A model generated the notes under the pieces. That model was given only the letters and a program-made list of their open reading frames with translations. It searched no databases and was not told the DNA's origin. The translations under genes were made by a program, and so were the position numbers. Positions 1 to 9,261 of a stretch of 64,000 bases of DNA are shown one piece after another; within the stretch, counting starts at the first letter, position 1; each line of letters begins with the position of its first letter. The DNA is from Tenacibaculum finnmarkense genomovar ulcerans (lineage in GTDB: Bacteria > Bacteroidota > Bacteroidia > Flavobacteriales > Flavobacteriaceae): the NCBI RefSeq assembly GCF_900239495.1, contig NZ_OENE01000015.1, positions 296,300-360,299 of the forward strand. The letters are read 5' to 3'.

Positions 1-1316
1 GCTGTATCGGCATATTCCCAATCACGAGAACCTACTTCTAAGAAATACGCTACATCTTTCCATGAACCACCACGAATAATTTTTCTTCGGTTTTCTTTAA
101 TTTCTACATTAGGATTCATTGTTGATCCCATGTAGTAAGACATTTGATTATACGCAGTGTTTGTCCATTCTGAAACATTACCTGACATATTAAACAAACC
201 ATACTCGTTAGCATTATACGAGTTTGCTTCTACTGTATATAAAGCGCCATCGGCAGCATAATCTCCACGTACAGGTTTAAAGTTTGCTAAAAAACAACCT
301 CTATCACTTGTTGTACTAGGACCACCCCATGGATATTTCCCAAAGTTCAATCCACCACGAGCAGCATATTCCCATTCTGCTTCTGTAGGTAATCTAAAAG
401 AAGGAACTAATCCTAATTTCTTTTTAGATCGTTGGAAATTATTTTTAGTTTGTGTTCTCCAGTGACAAAAAGCTTTTGCTTGATTCCAAGTAACTCCAAC
501 TACAGGATAGTCTTCATATGCCTTGTGTGCAAAATATTCCTGGTGCATTGGGTCATTATAAGAATAATTAAAATCTTTAATCCAAACCGTGGTATCAGGA
601 TATACATCAACAACCTCATCTTTCAAAAAGTCTTTTCTATTTTTACCTGTTTTAGCTGCTTGCTCATTATCAAACCAATAATACCTATATTTTAAAAACT
701 TGGTATTAAAAGTTCTTATTCCATTTAAAGATTCATCTTTTTTAAGATATAATGAATCCATAACCTCCACATAATCAGCATCAGGATATTCTTGCTGTTC
801 CCAAGCAAGATCTTCTTGCCAATTTAAAGGCTTTAAAGAATCTAATCCTTCACCTAATTCGTAGTAATTTTCACGCATATATTTTGCATATGGTGATTCA
901 TTCAACGTATCTGTTGATGCAAAAGCGTACAATTGAATACCTTCAGCATTTTTACTTCCTCCTTCTTCACTTTCTCCTCCTGATGCAAACTCAGCCTGAT
1001 ACGCTAATTTTGTTCTAGTAACAGAATCACGTACCCAAAACACAAACTGCTTATACTCGCTATTTGTTATTTCAGTTTCATCCATATAAAATGGTTGTAC
1101 TGTTACTGTTTTTGTTGGTGCATTCATAGCTCCTAAAGGATCTTCGTCTTGCTTACCCATTGTAAAAGAGCCTCCTGGAATTTTAGCCATTCCAAATGGT
1201 TTTTCTGCAAACCATTTTCTGTTAGATTTATCTCCAACTAACTCTCCTCTATCACTACTTGAACCACAAGCGTAAATTAGAGACACTAACAATGCAAATA
1301 TTACTACTTTTTTCAT
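1..1316 (-). CDS. gldK: GldK, gliding motility / type IX secretion lipoprotein (C-terminus cut by window edge)
   Basis: The N-terminal 438 codons are present and the gene runs off the left edge. The protein starts with a lipoprotein signal (MKKVVIFALLVSLIYAC, Cys17) followed by GSSSDRGELVG. A formylglycine-generating-enzyme/SUMF1-like fold follows: GGSFTMGKQDEDP, MDETEITNSEYKQFV, RLPTEAEWEYAARGG, NMSGNVSEW and IIRGGSW are all visible. GldK is an outer-membrane-associated lipoprotein that forms the periplasmic ring of the type IX secretion system with GldN. In flavobacteria it heads gldKLMN, which would lie just beyond the window. I prefer GldK to its paralogue GldJ because of the DRGELVG start, the KTVTV..FYMDETEITN block and the topA neighbourhood. 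It lies 98 nt after the arginase-like gene and is probably co-transcribed with it and topA. Confidence 0.88.
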   Translation of the reverse strand, partial: MKKVVIFALLVSLIYACGSSSDRGELVGDKSNRKWFAEKPFGMAKIPGGSFTMGKQDEDPLGAMNAPTKTVTVQPFYMDETEITNSEYKQFVFWVRDSVTRTKLAYQAEFASGGESEEGGSKNAEGIQLYAFASTDTLNESPYAKYMRENYYELGEGLDSLKPLNWQEDLAWEQQEYPDADYVEVMDSLYLKKDESLNGIRTFNTKFLKYRYYWFDNEQAAKTGKNRKDFLKDEVVDVYPDTTVWIKDFNYSYNDPMHQEYFAHKAYEDYPVVGVTWNQAKAFCHWRTQTKNNFQRSKKKLGLVPSFRLPTEAEWEYAARGGLNFGKYPWGGPSTTSDRGCFLANFKPVRGDYAADGALYTVEANSYNANEYGLFNMSGNVSEWTNTAYNQMSYYMGSTMNPNVEIKENRRKIIRGGSWKDVAYFLEVGSRDWEYADT

Positions 1317-1414
1317 ATTATATCTTTCTTATAATGGGGATGGTAAACCTATTATTTTTTTCATTAAAAAACAATAACGTATTCTACTTTTTTATATACA
1401 AATGCAACTTATTC

Positions 1415-2575
1415 TTAAACAAGTTTTTGCAACGCTTTATACCATCTGTCTGGCATCTTTCCTTTTAATGCTTGTTCATAATCTTTATAGTTACACGGTA
1501 CTAACGCATGCCTTTTGTGTTTAGTATTCGAAATCATGTTTATTTCCATCCACCAACGACTAGTTTTATCACTTTTGTAAAAATTTATAGGATCATCATC
1601 TGCTAATAATACGGTGAACTTATGGTAATTATCTTTAGATACAAACGGGTAATCTTTCGCTCTAGCATTAACCCCTTCAATAAAAAACCAAATCATTTGC
1701 GCTATTAAACTTGCCGTTTGATTATCTGAATCAAATAGGCTGTTATATTCATAGACACCAAAAGAGGTTACTTTGTCACTTATTCCTGCATATCTTGTAA
1801 TAGCACAAATTTCTTCACCATAAAAACCATTAGGTGAAGCATTCTTATTTGCCGGTGCCTCGCTTTGACGCACAGCACCAATATCTATACTAACAATATC
1901 AGCATCTCTCATTATAGGCTCTACAAGCTTTACGTCTTTAACCTCACCTAATCTAAAGGCATCAAAATAGAGTTTGTCTAGCAATTCTATTTCTTCTTGA
2001 GAGTTAAAATAAGTTTGGTACCCAATATTACTATAGTTAAATAAATTATTAGGCTGATCCATAATAATTTTACTTAAAAAAGAACTAGAACGAAAACTTT
2101 CATTCATTGCACCTAAATCAAACTTACTATCTACCGATACCAAATTAACTGTTTGTCCCAAAGAATCATACCCACGGTAATTTGCGTAGGTCATATCTTG
2201 ACTGCCGCCTATTAATATAGGAATTATTTTTTTACTAAGCAAATACTCAATAGAAGAACTTACAGCAAAATAAGTATCTTTAAGTGTATTGCCTTGCGCT
2301 ATATTTCCTAAATCAGCTATTTTAGTTTGCCAATTACCAGGAAATAATTTATATAATTTTTCACGAATAGCCTCTAAACCTTCTCCACAACCTTCGTTAT
2401 CGGGTGCTCCTCTACCGTCTTTTATCCCTATAATAGCAATAGTTACGCCCGATAAATCAGGTAAACCATTTGCCTTTGTATGTATTGCAATATTTCTACC
2501 TAAAGACTTCATAGACTGCGACATTAAATGCGCTACTAAGGTGTCTTTTATGGGGATAAAAAAATTAAAATCCAT
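1415..2575 (-). CDS. Arginase/formimidoylglutamase-family protein with degenerate metal site
   Basis: This 386-residue protein has the ureohydrolase fold layout. The three metal-binding blocks are recognisable but altered. The usual GG(D/N)H is GGSQD (residues 123-127), the usual DAHxD is DSKFD (149-153), and SxDxDxxDP becomes SIDIGAVRQ (229-237). Several Mn ligands, including both His, are therefore missing, which suggests loss of hydrolase activity or a new role. Flavobacterial genomes usually label it formimidoylglutamase by homology; I would not assert that reaction here. It lies between topA (72 nt upstream) and gldK (98 nt downstream) on the same strand, which hints at co-expression with the gliding/secretion genes. 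The start MDFNFFIPIKD is the first in-frame ATG. Confidence 0.8.
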   Translation of the reverse strand: MDFNFFIPIKDTLVAHLMSQSMKSLGRNIAIHTKANGLPDLSGVTIAIIGIKDGRGAPDNEGCGEGLEAIREKLYKLFPGNWQTKIADLGNIAQGNTLKDTYFAVSSSIEYLLSKKIIPILIGGSQDMTYANYRGYDSLGQTVNLVSVDSKFDLGAMNESFRSSSFLSKIIMDQPNNLFNYSNIGYQTYFNSQEEIELLDKLYFDAFRLGEVKDVKLVEPIMRDADIVSIDIGAVRQSEAPANKNASPNGFYGEEICAITRYAGISDKVTSFGVYEYNSLFDSDNQTASLIAQMIWFFIEGVNARAKDYPFVSKDNYHKFTVLLADDDPINFYKSDKTSRWWMEINMISNTKHKRHALVPCNYKDYEQALKGKMPDRWYKALQKLV

Positions 2576-2647
2576 TATTATTATAATTATTATTAGGGGT
2601 CTTTAATAGGCTTGCAATATACTAAACTATTTTTTTTGAGCGCTGTT

Positions 2648-5158
2648 TTATTTCTTTTTCACTACTTTCTTTTTTACCACCTTTTTTACAGCCTTCTTTT
2701 TTGCTACTTTCTTTTTTGGTGTTTTTGCTTCAATGATTTTTACAGCCTCTTCTTTGGTCATGTTTTCAATATCAGTAGTTTTAGGCATTTCTACCTTAAT
2801 TTTACCTTTAATAACATTAAAACGACCCCAGCGTGCTTTTTCTACTCTAATTTCAACATCTTCCCAGTTATGTAGTACCTTATCGATTTCTTTCTGTTTT
2901 TTAACCTCAATTAATTCAATAATATCGGCATCAGTCAAGTTGTCAAAATCGTACTTTTTATTCACATTGATAAAAATTGAATTCCATTTTAAGTATGGAC
3001 CGAAACGACCTACACCTTTTTGTACAGGTAATTCTTCATAAAAATAAATTGGCGCATCTGCTTTTTGCTTTGCTACAATTAATTCTTCAGCTCTTGGTAA
3101 ATCTACTTCCATCGGATTCTCTCCTTTATCTAAAGAAACAAACATTGCTCCAAATTTGATATAAGGTCCAAAACGTCCGTTAGAAACAATTACCTCTTCA
3201 TCTTCATAAGTCCCTAAAGTTTTTGGTAGCAAGAACAATTCTAATGCTTCTTCGATTGTTATAGTTCCTAAGTTTTGATCTTTATTTAAGCTAGCAAACT
3301 GCTTTTCTTCATCTTCAGGGGCACCAATTTGTGCAATTGGTCCAAACTTTCCTAAACGAACTAACACTGTTTTTCCTGATTCAGGATGTTTTCCTAAAAT
3401 ACGTTCACCACTTTCTCTTTCAGCATTTTCTTGTACATCTACTACCGTTTTATGAAAATCACCATAAAAACCTTTAATCATTTCTATCCAATCTTCATTT
3501 CCTTCTGAAATATCATCAAAAGAATTTTCAACTCTAGCTGTAAAGCCAAAATCTAAAATATTTGAAAAATTTGCCACTAAAAAATCATTGACAATATTTC
3601 CAATATCAGTAGGCACTAACTTATTTTTATTTGACCCTGTTTTTTCGGTCAATAATTCACTTTCAATAACGCTATTAGACAGAATCATCTGTTCATAATT
3701 TCGTTCTAAACCTTCATTTTCTCCTTTTTCTACATAACCTCTACGCTGTACAGTAGAAATTGTTGGTGCATAAGTTGATGGTCTTCCGATACCTAACTCC
3801 TCTAATTGTTTTACTAAAGATGCTTCTGTAAAACGGTATGGCGGACTTGTAAAACGCTGTGTTGCATTGATGAAATTATAGTTTAAAGTTTCGCCAGTAG
3901 TTAAGTTTGGTAACATTCCTGCCTGCTCTTCCTCTTCATTATCTGTTCCTTCTAAATATACTTTTAAGAAACCATCAAACTTAATCATTTCACCGTTTGC
4001 CGTAAATATTTTGGTGTTTTCAGAATTGGCTATTTTCACATTGGTACGCTCTAATTGCGCATCACTCATTTGCGAAGCTAAGGTTCTTTTCCAAATTAAA
4101 TCGTACAATCTGGTTTGATCGTATTCGGTATCAATAGCGTGCATTTTCATGCTTGTAGGACGAATTGCCTCATGCGCCTCCTGTGCACCTTTTGCTTTGG
4201 TTTTAAAAACACGTTGTTTACTATATTCTTTTCCGTAATAATTACTAATTTCTTCTTCGGCTGCATTTCTTGCATCTTCGGATAAATTAACACTATCGGT
4301 TCTCATGTAGGTTATTAAACCTGCTTCGTATAAACGCTGTGCAACCTGCATTGTTTTACCTACCGGAAAGCCTAATTTACGAGAAGCTTCCTGTTGTAAA
4401 GTTGATGTTGTAAATGGTGCTGCTGGCGATTTTTTTGCTGGTTTTGTAGTTAAATCAGCAATAGAAAAACTAGCATCTGCACATGATTTCAAGAAATTTT
4501 CAGCTGTTTTTTTAGTAGGAAAATTCTTCGGAATCGTTGCTTTAAATGTTTTTCCGCTAGTATTCGAAAACTTTGCAATAACCTTATAATGTGTTTCTGA
4601 TGTAAAATCAAGAATACTTCGTTCTCTTTCTACAATTAAACGAACCGCTACCGATTGCACTCTTCCTGCCGATAAACCTCCTTTTACTTTACGCCATAAA
4701 ACTGGTGATAATTCATAACCAACAAGCCTATCTAAAACTCTACGAGCTTGTTGTGCATTGACCATATTGTAGTCAATATCTCTTGGATTATCAACCGCTT
4801 TTAAAATAGCGTTTTTGGTAATTTCATGAAAAACAATACGTTTTGTATTGTCGTCATTCAATTTTAATTGCTCTTTTAAATGCCAAGCAATTGCTTCTCC
4901 TTCTCTATCTTCATCACTTGCTAACCAAACAGTTTCTGCTTTTTTCACCAATGCTTTTAATTTCTTAACAACTGGTTTTTTATCATCAGAAACAATGTAT
5001 TTTGGGCTAAAATCGCCATCAACATTAATCCCTAATTCCTTCGATGGCAAATCTGCAATATGACCATAACTAGATTCTACTTGAAAATCTTTTCCTAGGA
5101 ATTTTTCAATCGTTTTTGCCTTTGCAGGTGACTCAACTATAACTAAATTCTTTGCCAT
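2648..5158 (-). CDS. topA: DNA topoisomerase I (type IA)
   Basis: This 836-residue enzyme relaxes negatively supercoiled DNA through a 5'-phosphotyrosine intermediate. The N-terminal Toprim domain is clear (NLVIVESPAKAKTIEKFLG; acidic DEDREGEAIAWHL). The active-site tyrosine lies in ITYMRTDS at about residue 284. IGRPSTYAPTI follows in the core. The C-terminal part has repeated GRFGPYIKFG and GRFGPYLKW modules instead of the zinc fingers of the E. coli enzyme. It ends in a Lys-rich tail (KKKVAKKKAVKKVVKKK), common in flavobacterial TopA and probably DNA-binding. The length is normal. It is divergent from miaB with a 193-nt intergenic region, and probably heads a topA, arginase-like, gldK transcript. 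Confidence 0.97.
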   Translation of the reverse strand: MAKNLVIVESPAKAKTIEKFLGKDFQVESSYGHIADLPSKELGINVDGDFSPKYIVSDDKKPVVKKLKALVKKAETVWLASDEDREGEAIAWHLKEQLKLNDDNTKRIVFHEITKNAILKAVDNPRDIDYNMVNAQQARRVLDRLVGYELSPVLWRKVKGGLSAGRVQSVAVRLIVERERSILDFTSETHYKVIAKFSNTSGKTFKATIPKNFPTKKTAENFLKSCADASFSIADLTTKPAKKSPAAPFTTSTLQQEASRKLGFPVGKTMQVAQRLYEAGLITYMRTDSVNLSEDARNAAEEEISNYYGKEYSKQRVFKTKAKGAQEAHEAIRPTSMKMHAIDTEYDQTRLYDLIWKRTLASQMSDAQLERTNVKIANSENTKIFTANGEMIKFDGFLKVYLEGTDNEEEEQAGMLPNLTTGETLNYNFINATQRFTSPPYRFTEASLVKQLEELGIGRPSTYAPTISTVQRRGYVEKGENEGLERNYEQMILSNSVIESELLTEKTGSNKNKLVPTDIGNIVNDFLVANFSNILDFGFTARVENSFDDISEGNEDWIEMIKGFYGDFHKTVVDVQENAERESGERILGKHPESGKTVLVRLGKFGPIAQIGAPEDEEKQFASLNKDQNLGTITIEEALELFLLPKTLGTYEDEEVIVSNGRFGPYIKFGAMFVSLDKGENPMEVDLPRAEELIVAKQKADAPIYFYEELPVQKGVGRFGPYLKWNSIFINVNKKYDFDNLTDADIIELIEVKKQKEIDKVLHNWEDVEIRVEKARWGRFNVIKGKIKVEMPKTTDIENMTKEEAVKIIEAKTPKKKVAKKKAVKKVVKKKVVKKK

Positions 5159-5329
5159 ATATCTGTTAGATTATCTCTTTTTGCATCACACATTATAACG
5201 ATGCTTTGAGTTTGCAAAAGTAGAATGTTTTTTTTAAAAAAAAACTATTTGTTGAACTTTCCCGCTAAAAATAGCTATGAACCAATAATAAATTTCTGCC
5301 AATTTGTCATAAAACTTATATTTTGGTTG

Positions 5330-5337
5330 TATCTTTG
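5330..5337 (+). promoter_or_regulatory. Bacteroidetes -7 box of miaB
   Basis: TATCTTTG matches TAnnTTTG exactly and lies 14 nt before the miaB ATG. A TTTG at 5303-5306 is a possible -33 element, although the spacing (23 nt) is at the long end. The predicted mRNA leader is very short. Confidence 0.6.
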
Positions 5338-5351
5338 CCATCATTTTTATT

Positions 5352-6812
5352 ATGAATATGGAGCACACAGAGAAGGTTATCGATGAAAAAGTACAAGGAA
5401 AATCACTTGTAACAACACATAAAAAAGAAAACTCAAAAAAATTATTTATAGAAAGCTACGGTTGTCAAATGAACATGAACGACAGCGAAATTGTAGCTGC
5501 TATTTTAGCCGAACAAGGTTTTAACACTACACAAACCTTAGAAGAAGCCGATTTAGTTTTAGTAAATACCTGTTCTATTAGAGAAAAAGCAGAAACAACT
5601 ATTCGCAAACGTTTGCAAAAATACAACGCTGTTAAAAAAGTAAATCCAACCATGAAAGTGGGGGTTTTAGGCTGTATGGCAGAACGTTTAAAAGAAAAGT
5701 TTTTAGAAGAAGAAAAAATAGTTGATTTAGTTGTAGGACCAGATGCTTACAGAGATTTACCTAATTTATTAGATGAAATTGATGCTGGTAGAGATGCTAT
5801 AAATGTTATTTTATCTAAAGAAGAAACCTATGGTGATGTTGCTCCTGTGCGTTTAAATTCAAACGGAGTATCGGCATTTGTATCAATTACACGTGGTTGC
5901 GATAATATGTGTACTTTTTGCGTAGTTCCTTTTACTCGTGGACGCGAAAGAAGTAGAGATCCGAAGAGTGTTTTAGAAGAAATTAGATCAATGCACGATC
6001 AGAATTTTAAAGAAATTACCTTATTAGGACAGAACGTAGATAGTTATTTATGGTACGGTGGCGGATTGAAAAAAGATTTCAAAAAATCTTCAGAAATGGC
6101 GCAAGCTACTGCCGTAGATTTTGCTCAATTATTAGACATGGCAGCTACTGAATTTCCTAAAATGAGATTCCGTTTTGCAACATCGAACCCTCAAGATATG
6201 AGCTTAGATGTAATTCATGTTATGGCAAAACATAAAAACATTTGTAAATACCTTCACTTGCCAGTACAAAGTGGAAGTAACAATATGTTAAAAGCCATGA
6301 ACCGTCAGCATACTAGAGAAGAATATATGGAGCTTGTTGATAATATCTTCAGGATAATTCCTGAAATGTCTTTATCGCAAGATATGATTGTTGGCTTTTG
6401 TGGCGAAACAGAACAAGATCATCAAGATACGTTAGAATTAATGCGCTATGTAAAATATGACTTCGGTTTTATGTTTGCATATTCTGAAAGACCAGGAACT
6501 TTGGCTGCTAAAAAAATGCCAGATGATGTTCCTTTTGATGTAAAGAAAAGACGTTTACAAGAAATTATCGATTTACAACAAGAACACGCCTTATACAGAA
6601 CACAACAACATTTAGGTAAAATTGAAGAATTTTTAATTGAAGGAACTTCTAAGAAAAACCCGAATGAATGGAAGGCTAGAAATACACAAAATACCGTAGC
6701 TGTTTTTCCTAAGGAAAATTACAAGCTAGGTGAATTTGTAATGATTAAAATAGAAGATTGTACCTCAGCAACCTTAAAAGGAACTGTTATTGGATATTCT
6801 GATAACAATTAA
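5352..6812 (+). CDS. miaB: tRNA-2-methylthio-N6-dimethylallyladenosine synthase
   Basis: MiaB adds a methylthio group to i6A37 of tRNAs that read UNN codons. The 486 residues show the methylthiotransferase order: N-terminal UPF0004 domain with its three cluster Cys (SYGCQMNMND, NTCSIREKAE, GCMAERL), radical SAM CX3CX2C (CDNMCTFC), then a C-terminal TRAM region. A short N-terminal extension of about 25 residues precedes the conserved LFIESYGCQ. The start is ATG 5352, with a second ATG two codons later that is equally possible. The -7 box 14 nt upstream supports the start. A strong hairpin follows the stop codon. Next comes a sigma-54-type activator on the same strand, an order I believe is conserved in flavobacteria. 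Confidence 0.96.
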   Translation: MNMEHTEKVIDEKVQGKSLVTTHKKENSKKLFIESYGCQMNMNDSEIVAAILAEQGFNTTQTLEEADLVLVNTCSIREKAETTIRKRLQKYNAVKKVNPTMKVGVLGCMAERLKEKFLEEEKIVDLVVGPDAYRDLPNLLDEIDAGRDAINVILSKEETYGDVAPVRLNSNGVSAFVSITRGCDNMCTFCVVPFTRGRERSRDPKSVLEEIRSMHDQNFKEITLLGQNVDSYLWYGGGLKKDFKKSSEMAQATAVDFAQLLDMAATEFPKMRFRFATSNPQDMSLDVIHVMAKHKNICKYLHLPVQSGSNNMLKAMNRQHTREEYMELVDNIFRIIPEMSLSQDMIVGFCGETEQDHQDTLELMRYVKYDFGFMFAYSERPGTLAAKKMPDDVPFDVKKRRLQEIIDLQQEHALYRTQQHLGKIEEFLIEGTSKKNPNEWKARNTQNTVAVFPKENYKLGEFVMIKIEDCTSATLKGTVIGYSDNN

Positions 6813-6831
6813 TAAAATATATTTAAAAAGT

Positions 6832-6863
6832 TTTAAGGTTGATAAAAAATCATCAACCTTAAA
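6832..6863 (+). terminator. 12-bp perfect hairpin after miaB
   Basis: TTTAAGGTTGAT (6832-6843) and ATCAACCTTAAA (6852-6863) pair perfectly across an 8-nt loop, 20 nt after the miaB stop. No T-run follows on the plus strand (gcttcc follows), so it may be a poor terminator, an mRNA-stabilising 3' end or an operator for the next gene. Confidence 0.5.
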
Positions 6864-6927
6864 GCTTCCAATAATCAAACCACCAAAAAACCTTCAAATT
6901 AAAAACTTTGCAACTACATCATAAAAT

Positions 6928-8172
6928 ATGGAAAACTTACAAGCTATAAAACAACGTTTTGGAATTATTGGTAACGATACCCAGCTAAATCGTGCTATTG
7001 AAAAAGCTATTCGAGTTGCGCCTACTGATATTTCTGTGTTGGTTATAGGTGAAAGTGGTGTTGGTAAAGAAAGTATTCCTAAAATAATACATCAATTATC
7101 ACACCGAAAACACGCAAAATATATTGCGGTAAACTGTGGTGCAATTCCTGAAGGAACTATTGATAGTGAATTATTTGGTCATGAAAAAGGTGCTTTTACA
7201 GGTGCCACAACTTCTCGTAAAGGATATTTTGAAGTTGCCGACGGAGGAACTATTTTTTTAGATGAGGTTGGTGAATTGCCACTAACCACTCAAGTGCGTT
7301 TGTTACGTGTTTTAGAAAATGGTGAATTTATAAAAGTAGGTTCATCGCAAGTGCAAAAAACAAATGTGCGTATTGTTGCTGCTACCAACATAAATATGCA
7401 ACAGGCAATAGCTAAAGAAAAATTTAGAGAAGATTTATATTACCGATTAAGTACTATTGAAATTGAATTACCGCCTTTGCGAGAACGAGAAGATGATATT
7501 CACTTATTATTTAGAAAATTTGCTTCAGATTTTGCTCAAAAATATCGAATGCCAACCATTCGTTTAGAAGACAATGCTGTCAAAATTTTATTAAACTACC
7601 GTTTTCCAGGTAATATTCGTCAGTTAAGAAACTTAGCAGAACAAATTTCTGTAGTTGAAGAAAGTCGTTTAATTACTTCAGAAAAATTAATTCAATATCT
7701 TCCAAAAAACAAAGGAAATTTACCTGCAGTAATTGGATCACAATCTAATAATTCTGATTTTGCCAACGAACGAGATATTATGTACAAAATATTGTTTGAT
7801 ATGCGTAACGATATCAACGATTTGAAAAAATTGACATTAGATTTAATGCAAAGTGGCGATACAGAACAAGTAAAAGAAGAAAATCACGGCTTAATAGAAC
7901 GTATTTATCAAGATAAAAAACAACCCGAAACAGAAAATATAGAAGTTGTTCAAATTGCACAATCAGCACCTTCTCCTTCAACAGCAAATCAGAATAATTA
8001 CGAATACGCCGAAACTATTGAAGAAGATGAGAATTTATCATTACAAGAAAAAGAAATTGAAATGATTCGAAAATCTTTAGAAAAAAACAGCAATAAACGA
8101 AAGTTAGCCGCTAAAGAATTAGGGATTTCTGAACGAACTTTATACCGTAAAATAAAACAATACGATTTATAA
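6928..8172 (+). CDS. Sigma-54-dependent transcriptional activator without receiver domain
   Basis: This 414-residue AAA+ enhancer-binding protein has Walker A GESGVGKE (41-48), the sigma-54 contact loop GAFTGA (88-93), Walker B TIFLDEVGEL (108-117) and an arginine-finger region (FREDLYYRLS). A C-terminal Fis-type helix-turn-helix occupies roughly residues 378-414 (KRKLAAKELGISERTLYRK). The AAA+ domain starts almost at residue 1, so there is no N-terminal receiver, GAF or PAS sensor. The activity may therefore be controlled by abundance or by a partner protein. A low-complexity linker (about 255-375) separates AAA+ and HTH. lptE and secG follow closely, and a sigma-54-like promoter lies about 1.1 kb downstream, ahead of groES. 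Targets are unknown. Confidence 0.9.
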   Translation: MENLQAIKQRFGIIGNDTQLNRAIEKAIRVAPTDISVLVIGESGVGKESIPKIIHQLSHRKHAKYIAVNCGAIPEGTIDSELFGHEKGAFTGATTSRKGYFEVADGGTIFLDEVGELPLTTQVRLLRVLENGEFIKVGSSQVQKTNVRIVAATNINMQQAIAKEKFREDLYYRLSTIEIELPPLREREDDIHLLFRKFASDFAQKYRMPTIRLEDNAVKILLNYRFPGNIRQLRNLAEQISVVEESRLITSEKLIQYLPKNKGNLPAVIGSQSNNSDFANERDIMYKILFDMRNDINDLKKLTLDLMQSGDTEQVKEENHGLIERIYQDKKQPETENIEVVQIAQSAPSPSTANQNNYEYAETIEEDENLSLQEKEIEMIRKSLEKNSNKRKLAAKELGISERTLYRKIKQYDL

Positions 8173-8202
8173 AATATTAGCAACAACAATATTCTTAAAA
8201 TT

Positions 8203-8712
8203 ATGAAAAACTGTATAAACATCTTTTTAGTTTCTATCGGCATACTATTTATACTAATAGGTTGCGGTGCATATTCATTTACAGGAGGAAACACAGGAGA
8301 AGCGAAAACAATTCAAATTGATTTCTTTCAAAATCAAGCACCTTTAATTGAACCAACTTTAAGCCAAAAATTCACCCAAGACTTACAAGAGTTATTTACC
8401 CGTCAAACAAACTTAACTTTAGTAAATAATAACGGTCAATTGCATTTTTCTGGCGAAATTGTAGATTACAGAATTAATCCGATGAGTGCTACCGCCGATC
8501 AAAAAGCCGCACAAAACAGGTTAACAATTACCGTGAATGTTATTTTTGAAAATAGCTTAAATGAAAAAGATAATTTTGAAAAACGTTTTTCTTTTTATCA
8601 TGATTATCAGGCTACTCAACAATTAACAGGCGGTGTATTAGAAACTGCTTTAAATAAAACTTTAGAAAGAATAACACAAGATATTTTTAATGCTTCTGTA
8701 GCTAAATGGTAA
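8203..8712 (+). CDS. lptE: LptE, LPS-assembly lipoprotein
   Basis: This 169-residue lipoprotein has the signal MKNCINIFLVSIGILFILIG with lipobox Cys21, then CGAYSFTGG, the typical start of flavobacterial LptE. LptE plugs the LptD barrel and helps insert lipopolysaccharide into the outer leaflet of the outer membrane. The body has the expected alternating strand pattern (KTIQIDFFQNQAPLIEPTLS, LHFSGEIVDYRINPMSA, RLTITVNVIFENS). It starts 31 nt after the sigma-54 activator, which suggests one transcript, and is followed by secG. Confidence 0.85.
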   Translation: MKNCINIFLVSIGILFILIGCGAYSFTGGNTGEAKTIQIDFFQNQAPLIEPTLSQKFTQDLQELFTRQTNLTLVNNNGQLHFSGEIVDYRINPMSATADQKAAQNRLTITVNVIFENSLNEKDNFEKRFSFYHDYQATQQLTGGVLETALNKTLERITQDIFNASVAKW

Positions 8713-8814
8713 AATTTCAAAAAAATTAACTGAAAATTTCAAAAAAAAGTAGTTACTTTGCAGACCATTAAAGAATGCGAAATCAAGAAAAAATAAATTA
8801 AAAAAAAATAAATA

Positions 8815-9159
8815 ATGACAACATATACTTTACTTTTAGTATTAATATTGATTGTTGCAATAGCATTAATCTTAATTGTAATGGTGCAAAACCCTAAAGG
8901 TGGCGGATTATCTTCTTCTCTTGGTGGTGGTAGCGCTCAAAACATTGGTGGTGTACAAAATACCAATACTTTTTTAGATAAAAGTACTTGGACTTTATCA
9001 ATTGCAATGTTTGCTTTAATTTTAATTTCAAATTTTGCAATCCCTAGAGGAACAGCAACCGATGCTCCACAATTAGAGAGTACTTTAAAAGGTATCGAAG
9101 CTACAATTCCTGCTGCACCTGCAACTACTACTAATACTACAAAAGATAGCGTAAAGTAA
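8815..9159 (+). CDS. secG: SecG, preprotein translocase subunit
   Basis: This small inner-membrane subunit of SecYEG has 114 residues. There are two transmembrane helices, about residues 4-24 (LLLVLILIVAIALILIVMV) and 57-76 (WTLSIAMFALILISNFAIP). They are joined by the diagnostic Gly/Ser-rich cytoplasmic loop (NPKGGGLSSSLGGG). A Thr/Ala-rich tail ends the protein. A near-consensus -7 box (TTACTTTG, 8753-8760) lies 55 nt upstream, so it may have its own promoter as well as read-through from lptE. A strong terminator follows directly. Confidence 0.94.
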   Translation: MTTYTLLLVLILIVAIALILIVMVQNPKGGGLSSSLGGGSAQNIGGVQNTNTFLDKSTWTLSIAMFALILISNFAIPRGTATDAPQLESTLKGIEATIPAAPATTTNTTKDSVK

Positions 9160-9174
9160 TCTTATAAAACATAC

Positions 9175-9216
9175 AAAAAAAATGCCAACGTTAATGACAC
9201 GTTGGCATTTTTTTTG
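9175..9216 (+). terminator. Rho-independent terminator of secG
   Basis: AATGCCAACG and CGTTGGCATT pair across a 9-nt loop, with A-runs before and T-runs after the stem. It begins about 15 nt after the secG stop. Confidence 0.9.
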
Positions 9217-9261
9217 TACGCAATTTTCAAGGATTTAGAAAAAGTGGCATACATTTTTTAA

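Noticed and set aside
432..695. Plus-strand frame inside gldK
   Set aside because: It lies antisense within the conserved SUMF1-like coding region and is a shadow; similar antisense frames in topA, pckA, ade, fhs and secDF were dropped for the same reason.
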